Origin: Bernardetia sp. MNP-M8
GTDB lineage: Bacteria > Bacteroidota > Bacteroidia > Cytophagales > Bernardetiaceae
DNA: 64,000 bases
Reading direction: 5' to 3'
Assembly: GCF_037126285.1 (NCBI RefSeq)
Contig: NZ_CP147012.1
Coordinates: forward strand, 2,564,001 to 2,628,000
In this document: one piece after another, positions 8,058 through 16,389 of the stretch
Numbering within the stretch: the stretch's first letter is position 1
Layout: every line of letters starts with the position of its first letter
Translations under genes and position numbers: made by a program
Notes under the pieces: generated by a model
Told to the model about the DNA's origin: nothing
The model's input: the letters and a program-made list of their open reading frames with translations, nothing else
Databases searched by the model: none

Positions 8058-9059
8058 ATGTCAGAAACACCATTAGACCACTTAATAAAAACAAATTGGA
8101 CTCGTGCAGAAATAGCCGAAATTTATAATACACCTGTTTTAGAACTCATTTATAAAGGCGCAAGTGTTCATAGAAAATTCCACGAAACATCAGAAGTACA
8201 AGTTTGTACACTTTTATCTGTCAAAACAGGAGGCTGTCCAGAAGATTGTGCTTACTGTCCACAGGCTGCACGTTATCATACCGACGTAGAAGCAAGTAGA
8301 ATGTTGAAAAATCAAGAAATTGTAGAAAAAGCAAAAGAAGCCAAAGAATCTGGCAGTACACGCTTTTGTATGGGCGCAGCTTGGAGAGAAGTTCGTAACG
8401 GAAGAGAATTTGACCGAGTAGTTGATGCTGTAAAAGAAATCAATGGAATGGGTTTAGAAGTCTGTTGTACATTAGGAATGCTTACAGAAGAACAAGCTCA
8501 AAAACTAAAAGAAGCTGGACTTTACGCTTATAATCACAACTTAGATACAAGCGAAGAATATTACGACAAAATCATCAGCACGAGAGATTATTCGAATCGT
8601 TTGGATACCTTGGAGAATGTTCGTAAGTCGGGTATTTCGGTTTGTTCGGGTGGAATTATCGGAATGGGAGAGGCAGAAGAAGACCGTATCGGAATGCTTC
8701 ACACACTTGCCACACTTCCAGAACATCCAGAATCTGTTCCTGTAAATGCGCTTGTACCTGTGGAAGGAACGCCTTTGGAAGAACAAGAAAAAGTTTCGGT
8801 TTGGGAAATGGTCAGAATGATAGCGACAGCACGTATTATTATGCCTAAAGCAATGGTTCGTCTTTCTGCTGGTCGTGTCAGAATGAGCGTTGAAGAACAG
8901 GCTCTTTGTTTCTTGGCTGGTGCAAATTCTATTTTTGCAGGAGATAAACTCTTGACTACTCCAAATCCAGATGCTAAAACAGACAAAGAATTATTCCAAA
9001 TCTTGCAAATAAAACCTCGTCAGGCATTTAAAAATGAGGAAAATACAGTAAAAGTATAG
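8058..9059 (+). CDS. bioB: Biotin synthase BioB
   Basis: BioB is a cytosolic radical-SAM enzyme that inserts sulfur into dethiobiotin in the last step of biotin synthesis. The 333-residue length is typical. The radical-SAM cluster ligands C60, C64 and C67 ([10 protein letters not shown]) are present. So are the ligands of the second, sulfur-donating [2Fe-2S] cluster: C104 (RFCMGAAWR), C136/C137 (EVCCTLGML), C196 ([11 protein letters not shown]) and an Arg in MVRLSAGR (near 268). No other bio genes are next to it. The following gene starts 4 nt after the stop and is probably cotranscribed. The start ATG is supported by the conserved N-terminus. Confidence 0.97.
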   Translation: MSETPLDHLIKTNWTRAEIAEIYNTPVLELIYKGASVHRKFHETSEVQVCTLLSVKTGGCPEDCAYCPQAARYHTDVEASRMLKNQEIVEKAKEAKESGSTRFCMGAAWREVRNGREFDRVVDAVKEINGMGLEVCCTLGMLTEEQAQKLKEAGLYAYNHNLDTSEEYYDKIISTRDYSNRLDTLENVRKSGISVCSGGIIGMGEAEEDRIGMLHTLATLPEHPESVPVNALVPVEGTPLEEQEKVSVWEMVRMIATARIIMPKAMVRLSAGRVRMSVEEQALCFLAGANSIFAGDKLLTTPNPDAKTDKELFQILQIKPRQAFKNEENTVKV

Positions 9060-9063
9060 TCAA

Positions 9064-9537
9064 ATGTCAATTAAATCTATAAAAGAAATCTTCAATAGCT
9101 TAGAAGGAAATTGGTTGTTTGATAGAAAATTAAAAAATCTTACAACAAGTACCCTAGATTTTGCTAACGGAAAAGCATCGTTTACTTTTTTAGATAGAAC
9201 TGACTATAACTCTTTGTATTATGAAGAAACAGGAGTTCTTTCTTTATCCAATAGTTCTAAAAAGATAAATTTCACAAGGAAATATATTTATCAACTTGAA
9301 GATGATACCATTCATATTTTACTAAATGATGGCGTAACGAAAGGAGAATTATTTCAAAGTCTTGTTCCATTAGATGATGGAAATAGCTTTGTAGGAACTG
9401 AACATGTTTGTAGATTAGATTTACACAATGGGAAATATTTTTTTAAAAATGAATCCTCATTTGATACTGAGTATACTGTAAAAGGTTCAAATTCAAATCT
9501 AGAAATAAAATCTGTTTACACTAAAATAGAAAATTAA
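9064..9537 (+). CDS. DUF6314-like protein
   Basis: The 157-residue soluble protein resembles the DUF6314 family. The N-terminal LEGNWLFDRKL and the C-terminal GTEHVCRLDLHNGKYFF and YTVKG segments are the recognisable parts, and the composition suggests a small beta-barrel. No enzymatic motif is visible and its role is unknown. It begins 4 nt after bioB, so the two are almost certainly one transcript, which ends at a clear terminator at 9641-9680. The family call comes from memory of the conserved pattern. Confidence 0.75.
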   Translation: MSIKSIKEIFNSLEGNWLFDRKLKNLTTSTLDFANGKASFTFLDRTDYNSLYYEETGVLSLSNSSKKINFTRKYIYQLEDDTIHILLNDGVTKGELFQSLVPLDDGNSFVGTEHVCRLDLHNGKYFFKNESSFDTEYTVKGSNSNLEIKSVYTKIEN

Positions 9538-9640
9538 CTTTGTAATTAGTTTTTTGTTAATCCAAAATACTCTGATAATAGTTTAACATTTCAACTATTG
9601 ACAGTCTTCTGAAAGGACTGTCAAAGCCTTAAATCGTTTT

Positions 9641-9680
9641 AAAATCCATTATTTATTATAAAAATAGATAATGGATTTTT
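9641..9680 (+). terminator. Terminator of the bioB-DUF6314 transcript
   Basis: The inverted repeat AAAATCCATTAT / ATAATGGATTTT is followed by further T residues. A separate smaller hairpin (TTGACAGTC / GACTGTCAA, 9597-9623) precedes it without a T run. Confidence 0.75.
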
Positions 9681-9740
9681 TCATTCTCCCTAAACTCTTC
9701 TTCCTCTGTGGTTCAAAAGAAATTTTTATTCCCTATTCTC

Positions 9741-9768
9741 TTACTCCAGATTTAAAATCGTACCTTTG
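9741..9768 (+). promoter_or_regulatory. Putative promoter of the SulP transporter gene
   Basis: The -7 box TACCTTTG (9761-9768) is a perfect match to the Bacteroidota consensus and identical to that of tRNA-Phe. The -33 element is only TTA (9741-9743) at a 17-nt spacing. The leader would be about 75 nt. Confidence 0.55.
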
Positions 9769-9847
9769 CATCTTCATTAAAAAAAGACATTACACACAAT
9801 CAAATAAAGACAATACAGATAAAAATTTTACAAAATAAATTCAAAAG

Positions 9848-11515
9848 ATGACTCAAATTTTTCAAAACTTTACTCAAAATTTTTCTAAAACCTTTACACA
9901 AAATCCCAAAGATGATATCCTTTCAGGACTTACAGTTGCTCTAGCTCTTGTTCCTGAAGCGATTGCTTTTGCTTTTGTAGCAGGAATTGACCCAATAATT
10001 GGTTTGTATGGTGCTTTTATGATGGGCATTGTTACAGCGATTTTTGGAGGACGACCAGGGATGATTTCGGGTGCAACAGGTGCGATGGCTGCCGTTGTTG
10101 TTAGTACACATTTGATTATGAAAGGAAATGAAGTAGGAGCTACTTTAGGAATGGAAGCTGATTATTTGGGTGTGCAATGGCTCTTTATTACGCTTTTGTT
10201 AGTCGGTATATTTCAAGTTTTGGCTGGTGTTTTTCGTTTGGGAAAATTTGTCCGTCTGATTCCTCATCCTGTAATGATGGGTTTTGTTAATGGTCTTGCA
10301 ATTGTGATTTTTATGGCACAAATAGATTTTTTTAAAGAAACTGTAACAGTTGGAGGTACTGCTGAAAAAGTATGGTTACAAGGAAATGATATGTATATTA
10401 TGATTGCTCTAGTTGCTCTTACGATGGGAATTATGTTTGGTCTGCCAAAACTAACCAAGAAAGTTCCTTCTGCTTTGGTAGCAATTGTAGTTGTGGCTGC
10501 CATTACAATTTTTGGAGGAATAGAAGTAAGTACAGTAAAATCATTTGTAATCGAAGGAAGTGGAGGAAAATCAACAGGAATTGAAGGTTCTTTGCCTACT
10601 TTCCAAAACCAGATTTTTACGCTTTTCTATACAATGAAAGAACATTGGACACTTATTTTATCAACTGCTTTTCTTTTGGCTGCTGTTGGACTGATAGAAT
10701 CATTAATGACATTGAATTTATTAGATGAAATGACTGAAACTAGAGGAAGTGGAAACCGTGAATGTGTTGCTCAAGGAACTGCAAATATTTTGAATGGTCT
10801 TTTTGGTGGAATGGGTGGTTGTGCTATGATTGGACAATCAATTATCAATGTTGAGTCTGGTGGTCGTGGTCGTTTATCGGGTGTTGTTGCTGCGATTGCA
10901 CTTCTTTGTTTTGTGCTTTTTGGTGCGCCACTTATCGAACAAATTCCGATTGCTGCCCTTGTTGGTGTTATGTTTATGGTTGTCATTGGTACTTTTGCTT
11001 GGAGTAGTTTCCGTATTTTACACAAGATTCCTGTTTCTGATGCTATTGTTTTGATTACTGTTTCGGCTGTTACGGTGTGGCAAGATTTGGCGATTGCTGT
11101 TTTTGTAGGTGTGATTATGTCTGCTTTAGTTTTTGCTTGGGAAAATGCAACTCGTATTCGTGCTAGAAAACACATTAAAGAAAATGGAACAAAAGTATAT
11201 GAAATTTGGGGCCCTTTATTTTTCGGTTCTACACAGGCTTTTAGTGCTAAATTTGACCCAAAAAATGATCCACAAAAAGTAGAAATAGATTTTATAGAAT
11301 CAAAAGTAAGCGACCATTCAGGTATTGAAGCATTGAGAGGCGTTGCAAATCGTTATTTAGATTTAGGAAAAGAAGTAAAACTGACGCATTTGAGTGAAGA
11401 GTGTATTACACTTTTACTCAAAGCAAATCCAAAATTTGAAGAAGTAATTGAGCGTTCGATTGATGACCCTCGTTATTATGTAGTGAGTGATGTAATGGAT
11501 GGAGTAGTTTCTTAG
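9848..11515 (+). CDS. SulP family inorganic anion transporter
   Basis: The 555-residue inner-membrane protein has the SulP layout. A short cytosolic N-terminus leads into the signature region DDILSGLTVALALVPEAIAFAF, then about 10-12 hydrophobic segments, then a soluble C-terminal STAS-like domain from about residue 440 (VYEIWGPLFFGSTQAF; conserved SDHSG turn). Members carry sulfate, bicarbonate or other anions, usually with Na+ or H+. The substrate cannot be read from the sequence, and there are no sulfate-assimilation or carbonic anhydrase genes beside it to help. It is a single-gene unit with its own promoter and terminator. Confidence 0.93.
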   Translation: MTQIFQNFTQNFSKTFTQNPKDDILSGLTVALALVPEAIAFAFVAGIDPIIGLYGAFMMGIVTAIFGGRPGMISGATGAMAAVVVSTHLIMKGNEVGATLGMEADYLGVQWLFITLLLVGIFQVLAGVFRLGKFVRLIPHPVMMGFVNGLAIVIFMAQIDFFKETVTVGGTAEKVWLQGNDMYIMIALVALTMGIMFGLPKLTKKVPSALVAIVVVAAITIFGGIEVSTVKSFVIEGSGGKSTGIEGSLPTFQNQIFTLFYTMKEHWTLILSTAFLLAAVGLIESLMTLNLLDEMTETRGSGNRECVAQGTANILNGLFGGMGGCAMIGQSIINVESGGRGRLSGVVAAIALLCFVLFGAPLIEQIPIAALVGVMFMVVIGTFAWSSFRILHKIPVSDAIVLITVSAVTVWQDLAIAVFVGVIMSALVFAWENATRIRARKHIKENGTKVYEIWGPLFFGSTQAFSAKFDPKNDPQKVEIDFIESKVSDHSGIEALRGVANRYLDLGKEVKLTHLSEECITLLLKANPKFEEVIERSIDDPRYYVVSDVMDGVVS

Positions 11516-11604
11516 AGTCAATTACGAATGTAAATCGCTAAATATCAGAAAGTTAAAAGTATTAAAATAGCAATTTATTTAATTTCTATTCCTTAGGAAA
11601 AACC

Positions 11605-11640
11605 AAATCAGATAATCTTTATAGGTTGTCTGATTTTTTT
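11605..11640 (+). terminator. Terminator of the SulP gene
   Basis: A 13-bp stem with two G-U pairs (AAATCAGATAATC / GGTTGTCTGATTT) and a 6-nt loop is followed by a T run. Confidence 0.75.
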
Positions 11641-11709
11641 GTTCAAAATCTGAAATATTTTTGTCAAACTGGAATAAGGATTTTTTGTATATTTGTTAAG
11701 AATGATTGA

Positions 11710-12814
11710 TATACTCATCCGTAATTAGATTTCAAAAATATCTAAATTTTGATTATTTTTAGCTTATGAATTTTCAACTTAGTATTTCTGAACGAGATAT
11801 TTTAAAAGATTATCGTAAAAGTTCTTCAGGAAAGAAGGACTATATTCGTTGTACTGTTCTTTTAGGTCTTGACCAAGGTAAGTCAGCAAAGGAGTTGTCA
11901 GAGCTTTTAGGTGTTGATTTAAGTAGTGTTTATAATTATGTAAAAAGTTATAATTCCTGTGGTCTTTCTAGTTTTATTTCTTCTAATTATTTAGGTTTTT
12001 GGGGTAAGTTGGATAGTTTTGATTTGGCAGATTTAGATAAAGAACTTCGTTCTCACTTGCATAAAAACTGCCAGTCTATTGCTTATTGGATAAAAGAAAA
12101 TTTAGGTATTGATTACGCTACTAAAAGTCTTCCTAGTTTGATGAAACGTCTAGGTTTTTCTTATAAAAAGACAAAAACAGTTCCTGCTAAAGCTGATAAA
12201 GAACTTCAAACTCACTTTATAGAAGATATAGAGGCTTTGATAGAGCGTTTAGATTCAGAAAATGCTGTTCTACTCTACGCAGATGCTGTTCATCCTCAAT
12301 GGAATACCCGAAGTAATTATGCTTGGATTCCAACAGGAGAGGAAAGAGAAATTAAAAGTAGTAGTGGTAGAAAGCGCATAAATTTGACAGGTACAGTAAA
12401 CATTCAAAATCCAAGCGATATACTCATTAGTGAATCAGAAACAGTTGATTCAGAGAGTGTAAGAGAATTTTTAGATAAAGTAGAAGCAGCGTATTTAGAT
12501 AAAAGCAAGGTGTATATGGTCTTAGACCAAGCCTCCTATTTCAAATCTTATTTGGTGCAAGACTGGGTATATGGCTCTAAAATAGAACTCATTTACTTGC
12601 CTGCCTACTCGCCTAATTTAAACTTAATTGAAAGACTTTGGAAGTTGATGAGAAAGAAAATAATTGATTATGAATACTACAATACATTTGAAAAATTTAG
12701 GACTAACGTCCTTGCATTTTTTGAATATATCGTTGATTATAAAGATGAGCTAGAAACACTTTTAGCCCCTAATTTTCACGTCCAATTTTCGAAAACCAAT
12801 TTCTATTGAGTATA
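11710..12814 (+). mobile_element. IS630-type insertion sequence, apparently complete
   Basis: The element is about 1.1 kb and holds one transposase gene. Its ends form an imperfect inverted repeat of about 33 bp (11710-11742 and 12782-12814, roughly 22 of 33 matching), starting with the shared TATACTCA. The outermost TA at each end fits the TA target duplication known for the IS630/Tc1/mariner superfamily. The right end lies only 29 bp before the ATPase gene, so the insertion may have replaced that gene's native promoter region. Confidence 0.8.
11766..12809 (+). CDS. IS630 family transposase
   Basis: The 347-residue transposase has an N-terminal helix-turn-helix region (SAKELSELLGVDLSSVYNYVKSY) and a C-terminal DDE catalytic domain. 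The triad is D173 (LYADAVHPQ), D254 (VLDQASYF) and E289 (in LPAYSPNLNLIERLW), the last being the typical IS630 signature. The protein looks full length with no frameshift, so the element may be active. The stop codon overlaps the right inverted repeat. The enzyme would cut and paste the element at TA dinucleotides. Confidence 0.93.
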   Translation: MNFQLSISERDILKDYRKSSSGKKDYIRCTVLLGLDQGKSAKELSELLGVDLSSVYNYVKSYNSCGLSSFISSNYLGFWGKLDSFDLADLDKELRSHLHKNCQSIAYWIKENLGIDYATKSLPSLMKRLGFSYKKTKTVPAKADKELQTHFIEDIEALIERLDSENAVLLYADAVHPQWNTRSNYAWIPTGEEREIKSSSGRKRINLTGTVNIQNPSDILISESETVDSESVREFLDKVEAAYLDKSKVYMVLDQASYFKSYLVQDWVYGSKIELIYLPAYSPNLNLIERLWKLMRKKIIDYEYYNTFEKFRTNVLAFFEYIVDYKDELETLLAPNFHVQFSKTNFY

Positions 12815-12843
12815 AAATAATTTAATTAAAAATACAATTACTT

Positions 12844-13917
12844 ATGATAGAATCTATTTTTATCAAAAATTATAGGAATATAGAGGAGTTAGAATTGAAA
12901 AATCTAAAACCTATCAATTTAATTACAGGAAAAAATAATACAGGTAAAACTTCTTTATTAGAGGCTTTTGGAATTATGGTTAGTCAAGATTCTTATAAAT
13001 TTTTTATTAAAACTGCAATGCAACATAGTGGGGTAAAATATGATATAGATAATTTTCATAGCTTTCCATCAGAAAATAATATTAAAATTCTTAGCTCCTT
13101 ATTCAAGGATAGATATATTGATGAAAATAATAGAGTTTCTATACAAACAAGAGGAAATAACAGTTATAAAAGTATTGACTTTTATCTTTTCGAAAAAGCA
13201 TATAATAGTACAGAAGAGCAAAGGACTTATGAAAAAGCATGGTTTCTAGCTAGAAATGTAAAAGATAGTAACAGTAATTTTAACAATGTATTGCCACTTG
13301 GTAATCGGAAATTACTAGATATTCTTCATAACACTTCTACCACAGTAAAGAACAACTTTTTATATTTTGTTGAAAGTAACATAAATTTTAATACACAAAA
13401 TAGCTTATTATTTGACAAAATATCACTTACACACAAAGAAAAGTATGTAATTGAAGCATTACATATTATTGAGCCTACATTAGAACGTATTGCCTTTGTT
13501 GATGATGGTTTCAATCGTAGAAAAGCAATGGTACGACTTTCTGATACAGAAGAAATTGTTCCTTTAGAAAGTATGGGGGATGGAATAAATCGTATTCTGA
13601 CTATTATTTTATCTTTACTTAATGCTGAAAATGGCTATTTATTAATTGATGAGGTCGAAAATGGATTACATTATAGTGTACAAGAGGATTTATGGAAAAT
13701 TATTTTTTATCTATCTGAAAAACTAAATATTCAAGTTTTGGCGACTACACATAGCAACGATTGTATCAGTAGTTTTGAAAATGTATTGAATGATTCAGAA
13801 ATAGAATACGAAGGAAAATTAATTCGTTTGGATAATAAAAAAGGCAAAATCGTACAAGTAGATTTTGATAAAGAGGAATTAAAAATAGCTACTGACCAAA
13901 ATATTGAAATAAGATAA
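12844..13917 (+). CDS. AAA family (OLD/RecF-like) ATPase
   Basis: The 357-residue soluble protein starts with the SMC/RecF-like IESIFIKNYRNIEELEL. It has Walker A GKNNTGKT (29-36), a signature-like LESMGDGINR, Walker B LLIDEVENGLH (D269, E270) and a switch histidine in ATTHSND (H303). This is the ATPase half of an OLD-type system without its own TOPRIM domain. The next gene, 4 nt downstream, encodes a TOPRIM-like DUF3226 protein, so the two probably act together as ATPase and nuclease. Two-gene AAA plus TOPRIM systems in other bacteria act against phage; for this pair that role is inference. An IS630 element ends 29 bp upstream. Confidence 0.9.
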   Translation: MIESIFIKNYRNIEELELKNLKPINLITGKNNTGKTSLLEAFGIMVSQDSYKFFIKTAMQHSGVKYDIDNFHSFPSENNIKILSSLFKDRYIDENNRVSIQTRGNNSYKSIDFYLFEKAYNSTEEQRTYEKAWFLARNVKDSNSNFNNVLPLGNRKLLDILHNTSTTVKNNFLYFVESNINFNTQNSLLFDKISLTHKEKYVIEALHIIEPTLERIAFVDDGFNRRKAMVRLSDTEEIVPLESMGDGINRILTIILSLLNAENGYLLIDEVENGLHYSVQEDLWKIIFYLSEKLNIQVLATTHSNDCISSFENVLNDSEIEYEGKLIRLDNKKGKIVQVDFDKEELKIATDQNIEIR

Positions 13918-13921
13918 TTGA

Positions 13922-14536
13922 ATGAAAAATACAACACAACAATTACTTGTCGAAGGAAAAGATGACCAAAATGTTATTTGGGCATTGTGTGGAAAATTTG
14001 ATTTGAAACAAAATTTCAAAGTCGAAGATAGCCAAGGAATTGAAAAGTTAATCTCTCAAATTTCAGTTCGCTTGAAACAAGCATCTATTCATACATTAGG
14101 CATTGTTGTCGATGCAGATACACAGCTACAAAGTCGTTGGCAAAGTATCAAAACAGAATTTGCTAAGGAAAATATTATACTTCCCAATTCTATTTCTGAA
14201 AGTGGTTTTATTCAAGATTTTGAAGAAATAAGAATTGGTATTTGGATAATGCCAAACAATAAAACTGATGGAATGGTAGAAGATTTTATACAATTTTTGA
14301 TTCCCAAAGACGATAAACTTTTACCTTTCGTGGATAAGCATTTAGAAGAAATAGAAAAACAAGGATTGAACAGATATAGCGAAACACATAAATCAAAAAC
14401 TAGAATCCATGCATGGCTTGCTCTTCAAGAAAAATATACTCCAATGGGACAAGCCATTACAGTGAATTATTTGACTACTGACGAAGAAAACTGCCAACTA
14501 TTTGTTGATTGGTTAAAAGAATTATTTAGAGCCTAG
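13922..14536 (+). CDS. DUF3226 (TOPRIM-like) protein
   Basis: The 204-residue soluble protein begins with QLLVEGKDDQNVI, where E11 fits the TOPRIM glutamate. GIVVDADTQ follows, with D64 and D66 as the DxD metal site. This arrangement is typical of DUF3226 and resembles the nuclease half of OLD proteins. It lies 4 nt after the ATPase gene and is certainly cotranscribed with it. The conserved acidic residues suggest a metal-dependent nuclease, but catalysis cannot be proven from the sequence. It is the last gene of the pair. No clear terminator is visible before odhB, which starts 172 bp later. Confidence 0.85.
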   Translation: MKNTTQQLLVEGKDDQNVIWALCGKFDLKQNFKVEDSQGIEKLISQISVRLKQASIHTLGIVVDADTQLQSRWQSIKTEFAKENIILPNSISESGFIQDFEEIRIGIWIMPNNKTDGMVEDFIQFLIPKDDKLLPFVDKHLEEIEKQGLNRYSETHKSKTRIHAWLALQEKYTPMGQAITVNYLTTDEENCQLFVDWLKELFRA

Positions 14537-14708
14537 TTTATTTTCATCTCTAAACTTCAAAATACAAGTGGTATCATTTATCACAATTTTTTAGTATTTT
14601 TGAAGTATATTTAAACTATTGTAGTCTATTTTGAATTTTATACATAAATTCTTGATAAACCTGAGAAAACAACCAAAAAAACTGTAACGACAAAACTCCT
14701 AATACGAT

Positions 14709-16271
14709 ATGGCAAAAGAAATGAAAATACCTACTGTTGGCGAATCTATCACAGAAGTAGTCATCGCAAACTGGCTTGTAGAAGACGGCGACCACGTAGA
14801 AATGGACGACCTTATCTGTGAATTAGAATCTGATAAAGCAACTTTTGAAGTTCCTGCTGAAGCTGATGGAATCATAAGGTTCAAAGCAGAAGCTGGCGAT
14901 ACTTTAGAAATAGGCGCACTTCTTTGTGTAATCGAAGAGGGAGAAAATGGCAGCGAAACTAAAGAAGAAACCAAATCAGAAACAAAAGAAACTCCAAAAC
15001 AAGATACAGCAAAAGCAGAGACATTTATCATGAAAATTCCGACAGTAGGCGAATCTATTTCGGAAGTAGTATTGGCAAACTGGCTTGTAGAAGATGGCGA
15101 AGAAGTAGAATTGGATGACCCAATCTGTGAATTAGAATCTGATAAAGCAAACTTTGAAGTTCCTGCTGAGAAAGCTGGAAAAGTATTTCACATGGTAGAA
15201 GCAGGCTCTACACTTGCTATTGGAGACGATTTTGCCAAAATCGAAATGGGTGGAAGTGGTTCTTCTTCTAGTTCAAGTAAAGAAACTACAAGCGCATCAA
15301 ATGCTCCAAATAGTGATATGTATTCTAGTGAGGATTCAGGGTATGCAAAAGGACATGCTTCTCCTGCTGCTTCAAAAATGTTAGCTGAAAAAGGAATTGA
15401 TGCAAGAGATGTAAAAGGAACAGGAAGAGATGGCAGAATAACAAAAGAAGATGCTCAAAATGCCCAAAAATCATCTTCTACATCTGCTCCTTCTCAACCA
15501 AAAGCTCCTGCATCTTCTAAGAAAGATGATAAAGCACCATCAAGTGCTGAAACACAAGGCGACCGTAGTACGAATGTAGAACGTATGTCTTCGCTTCGCA
15601 AAACAATTGCCAAACGTTTGGTAGCTGCAAAAAATCAAACAGCAATGCTTACTACTTTTAATGAAGTAGATATGTCGGCTGTTATGGAAATGCGTAAAAA
15701 ATACAAAGATAAATTTAAGGAAACGCATGAAGTAGGTTTAGGATTTATGTCTTTCTTTACAAAAGCTGTAACGATGGCACTTATGGAAATTCCTGGGGTA
15801 AATGCTCAAATTACAGGTGATAATAATGATGAGATATTATATCATAATTATGCTGACGTTTCGATTGCAGTTTCTTCTCCTCGTGGTTTGGTTGTTCCTG
15901 TTATTCGTAATGCAGAACAGCTTTCTTTTGCAGGTGTAGAAAAAGAAGTGGTTCGTTTGGCTGTAAAGGCTAGAGATGGAAAACTTACTATAGACGAAAT
16001 GTCTGGTGGAACATTTACTATCACAAATGGTGGTATTTTTGGCTCAATGCTTTCTACTCCAATCATTAATGCTCCTCAATCAGCTATTTTAGGACTTCAT
16101 AATATTGTTGAGCGTCCTGTTGCGATTGATGGAAAAGTAGAAATTCGTCCAATTATGTATATCGCTCTTTCTTATGACCACAGAATCGTAGATGGAAAAG
16201 AATCTGTAACTTTCCTTTACAGAATCAAAGAATTGATTGAAGATCCTTCAAGATTACTTTTGGGAGTTTAG
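14709..16271 (+). CDS. odhB: Dihydrolipoamide succinyltransferase (2-oxoglutarate dehydrogenase E2), two lipoyl domains
   Basis: This is the E2 core of the 2-oxoglutarate dehydrogenase complex of the TCA cycle, transferring succinyl groups from lipoamide to CoA. Two consecutive lipoyl domains carry the lipoyl lysines K43 and K146 (both in ELESDKA). A Ser/Ala-rich linker and an E3-binding domain ([14 protein letters not shown]) follow. The catalytic domain has H491 and D495 in SYDHRIVDG. The usual E2 of this complex has one lipoyl domain, so the doubled form is notable. TVGESI in the lipoyl domain and the catalytic sequence favour the succinyl form over the pyruvate or branched-chain E2. The E1 gene sucA is not adjacent. 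Confidence 0.92.
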   Translation: MAKEMKIPTVGESITEVVIANWLVEDGDHVEMDDLICELESDKATFEVPAEADGIIRFKAEAGDTLEIGALLCVIEEGENGSETKEETKSETKETPKQDTAKAETFIMKIPTVGESISEVVLANWLVEDGEEVELDDPICELESDKANFEVPAEKAGKVFHMVEAGSTLAIGDDFAKIEMGGSGSSSSSSKETTSASNAPNSDMYSSEDSGYAKGHASPAASKMLAEKGIDARDVKGTGRDGRITKEDAQNAQKSSSTSAPSQPKAPASSKKDDKAPSSAETQGDRSTNVERMSSLRKTIAKRLVAAKNQTAMLTTFNEVDMSAVMEMRKKYKDKFKETHEVGLGFMSFFTKAVTMALMEIPGVNAQITGDNNDEILYHNYADVSIAVSSPRGLVVPVIRNAEQLSFAGVEKEVVRLAVKARDGKLTIDEMSGGTFTITNGGIFGSMLSTPIINAPQSAILGLHNIVERPVAIDGKVEIRPIMYIALSYDHRIVDGKESVTFLYRIKELIEDPSRLLLGV

Positions 16272-16285
16272 ATTTTGTAATGATG

Positions 16286-16311
16286 TCGTTGGTGAGACAC
16301 CAACAACGGCA
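16286..16311. repeat. GTTGGTG/CACCAAC palindromic repeat, copy 1
   Basis: A 7-bp inverted repeat (GTTGGTG 16288-16294, CACCAAC 16298-16304) with a 3-nt loop continues as AACGGCA. Related copies are at 36951-36980, 44151-44177 and 47997-48021. It lies directly after the odhB stop codon and before its terminator. Confidence 0.75.
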
Positions 16312-16322
16312 ATAGAGTTATG

Positions 16323-16357
16323 AAAAAGCCTTTACAATCATTTTGTAAAGGCTTTTT
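16323..16357. terminator. Bidirectional terminator between odhB and the PAS kinase
   Basis: A 14-bp perfect stem (AAAAAGCCTTTACA / TGTAAAGGCTTTTT) with T runs on both strands separates two convergent genes. Confidence 0.85.
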
Positions 16358-16389
16358 TGTTGAAATTTACTGAGATTTATGATGAGAAT

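Noticed and set aside
8541-8986. Several frames antisense to or overlapping bioB
   Set aside because: They are shadows of the strongly conserved bioB reading frame.
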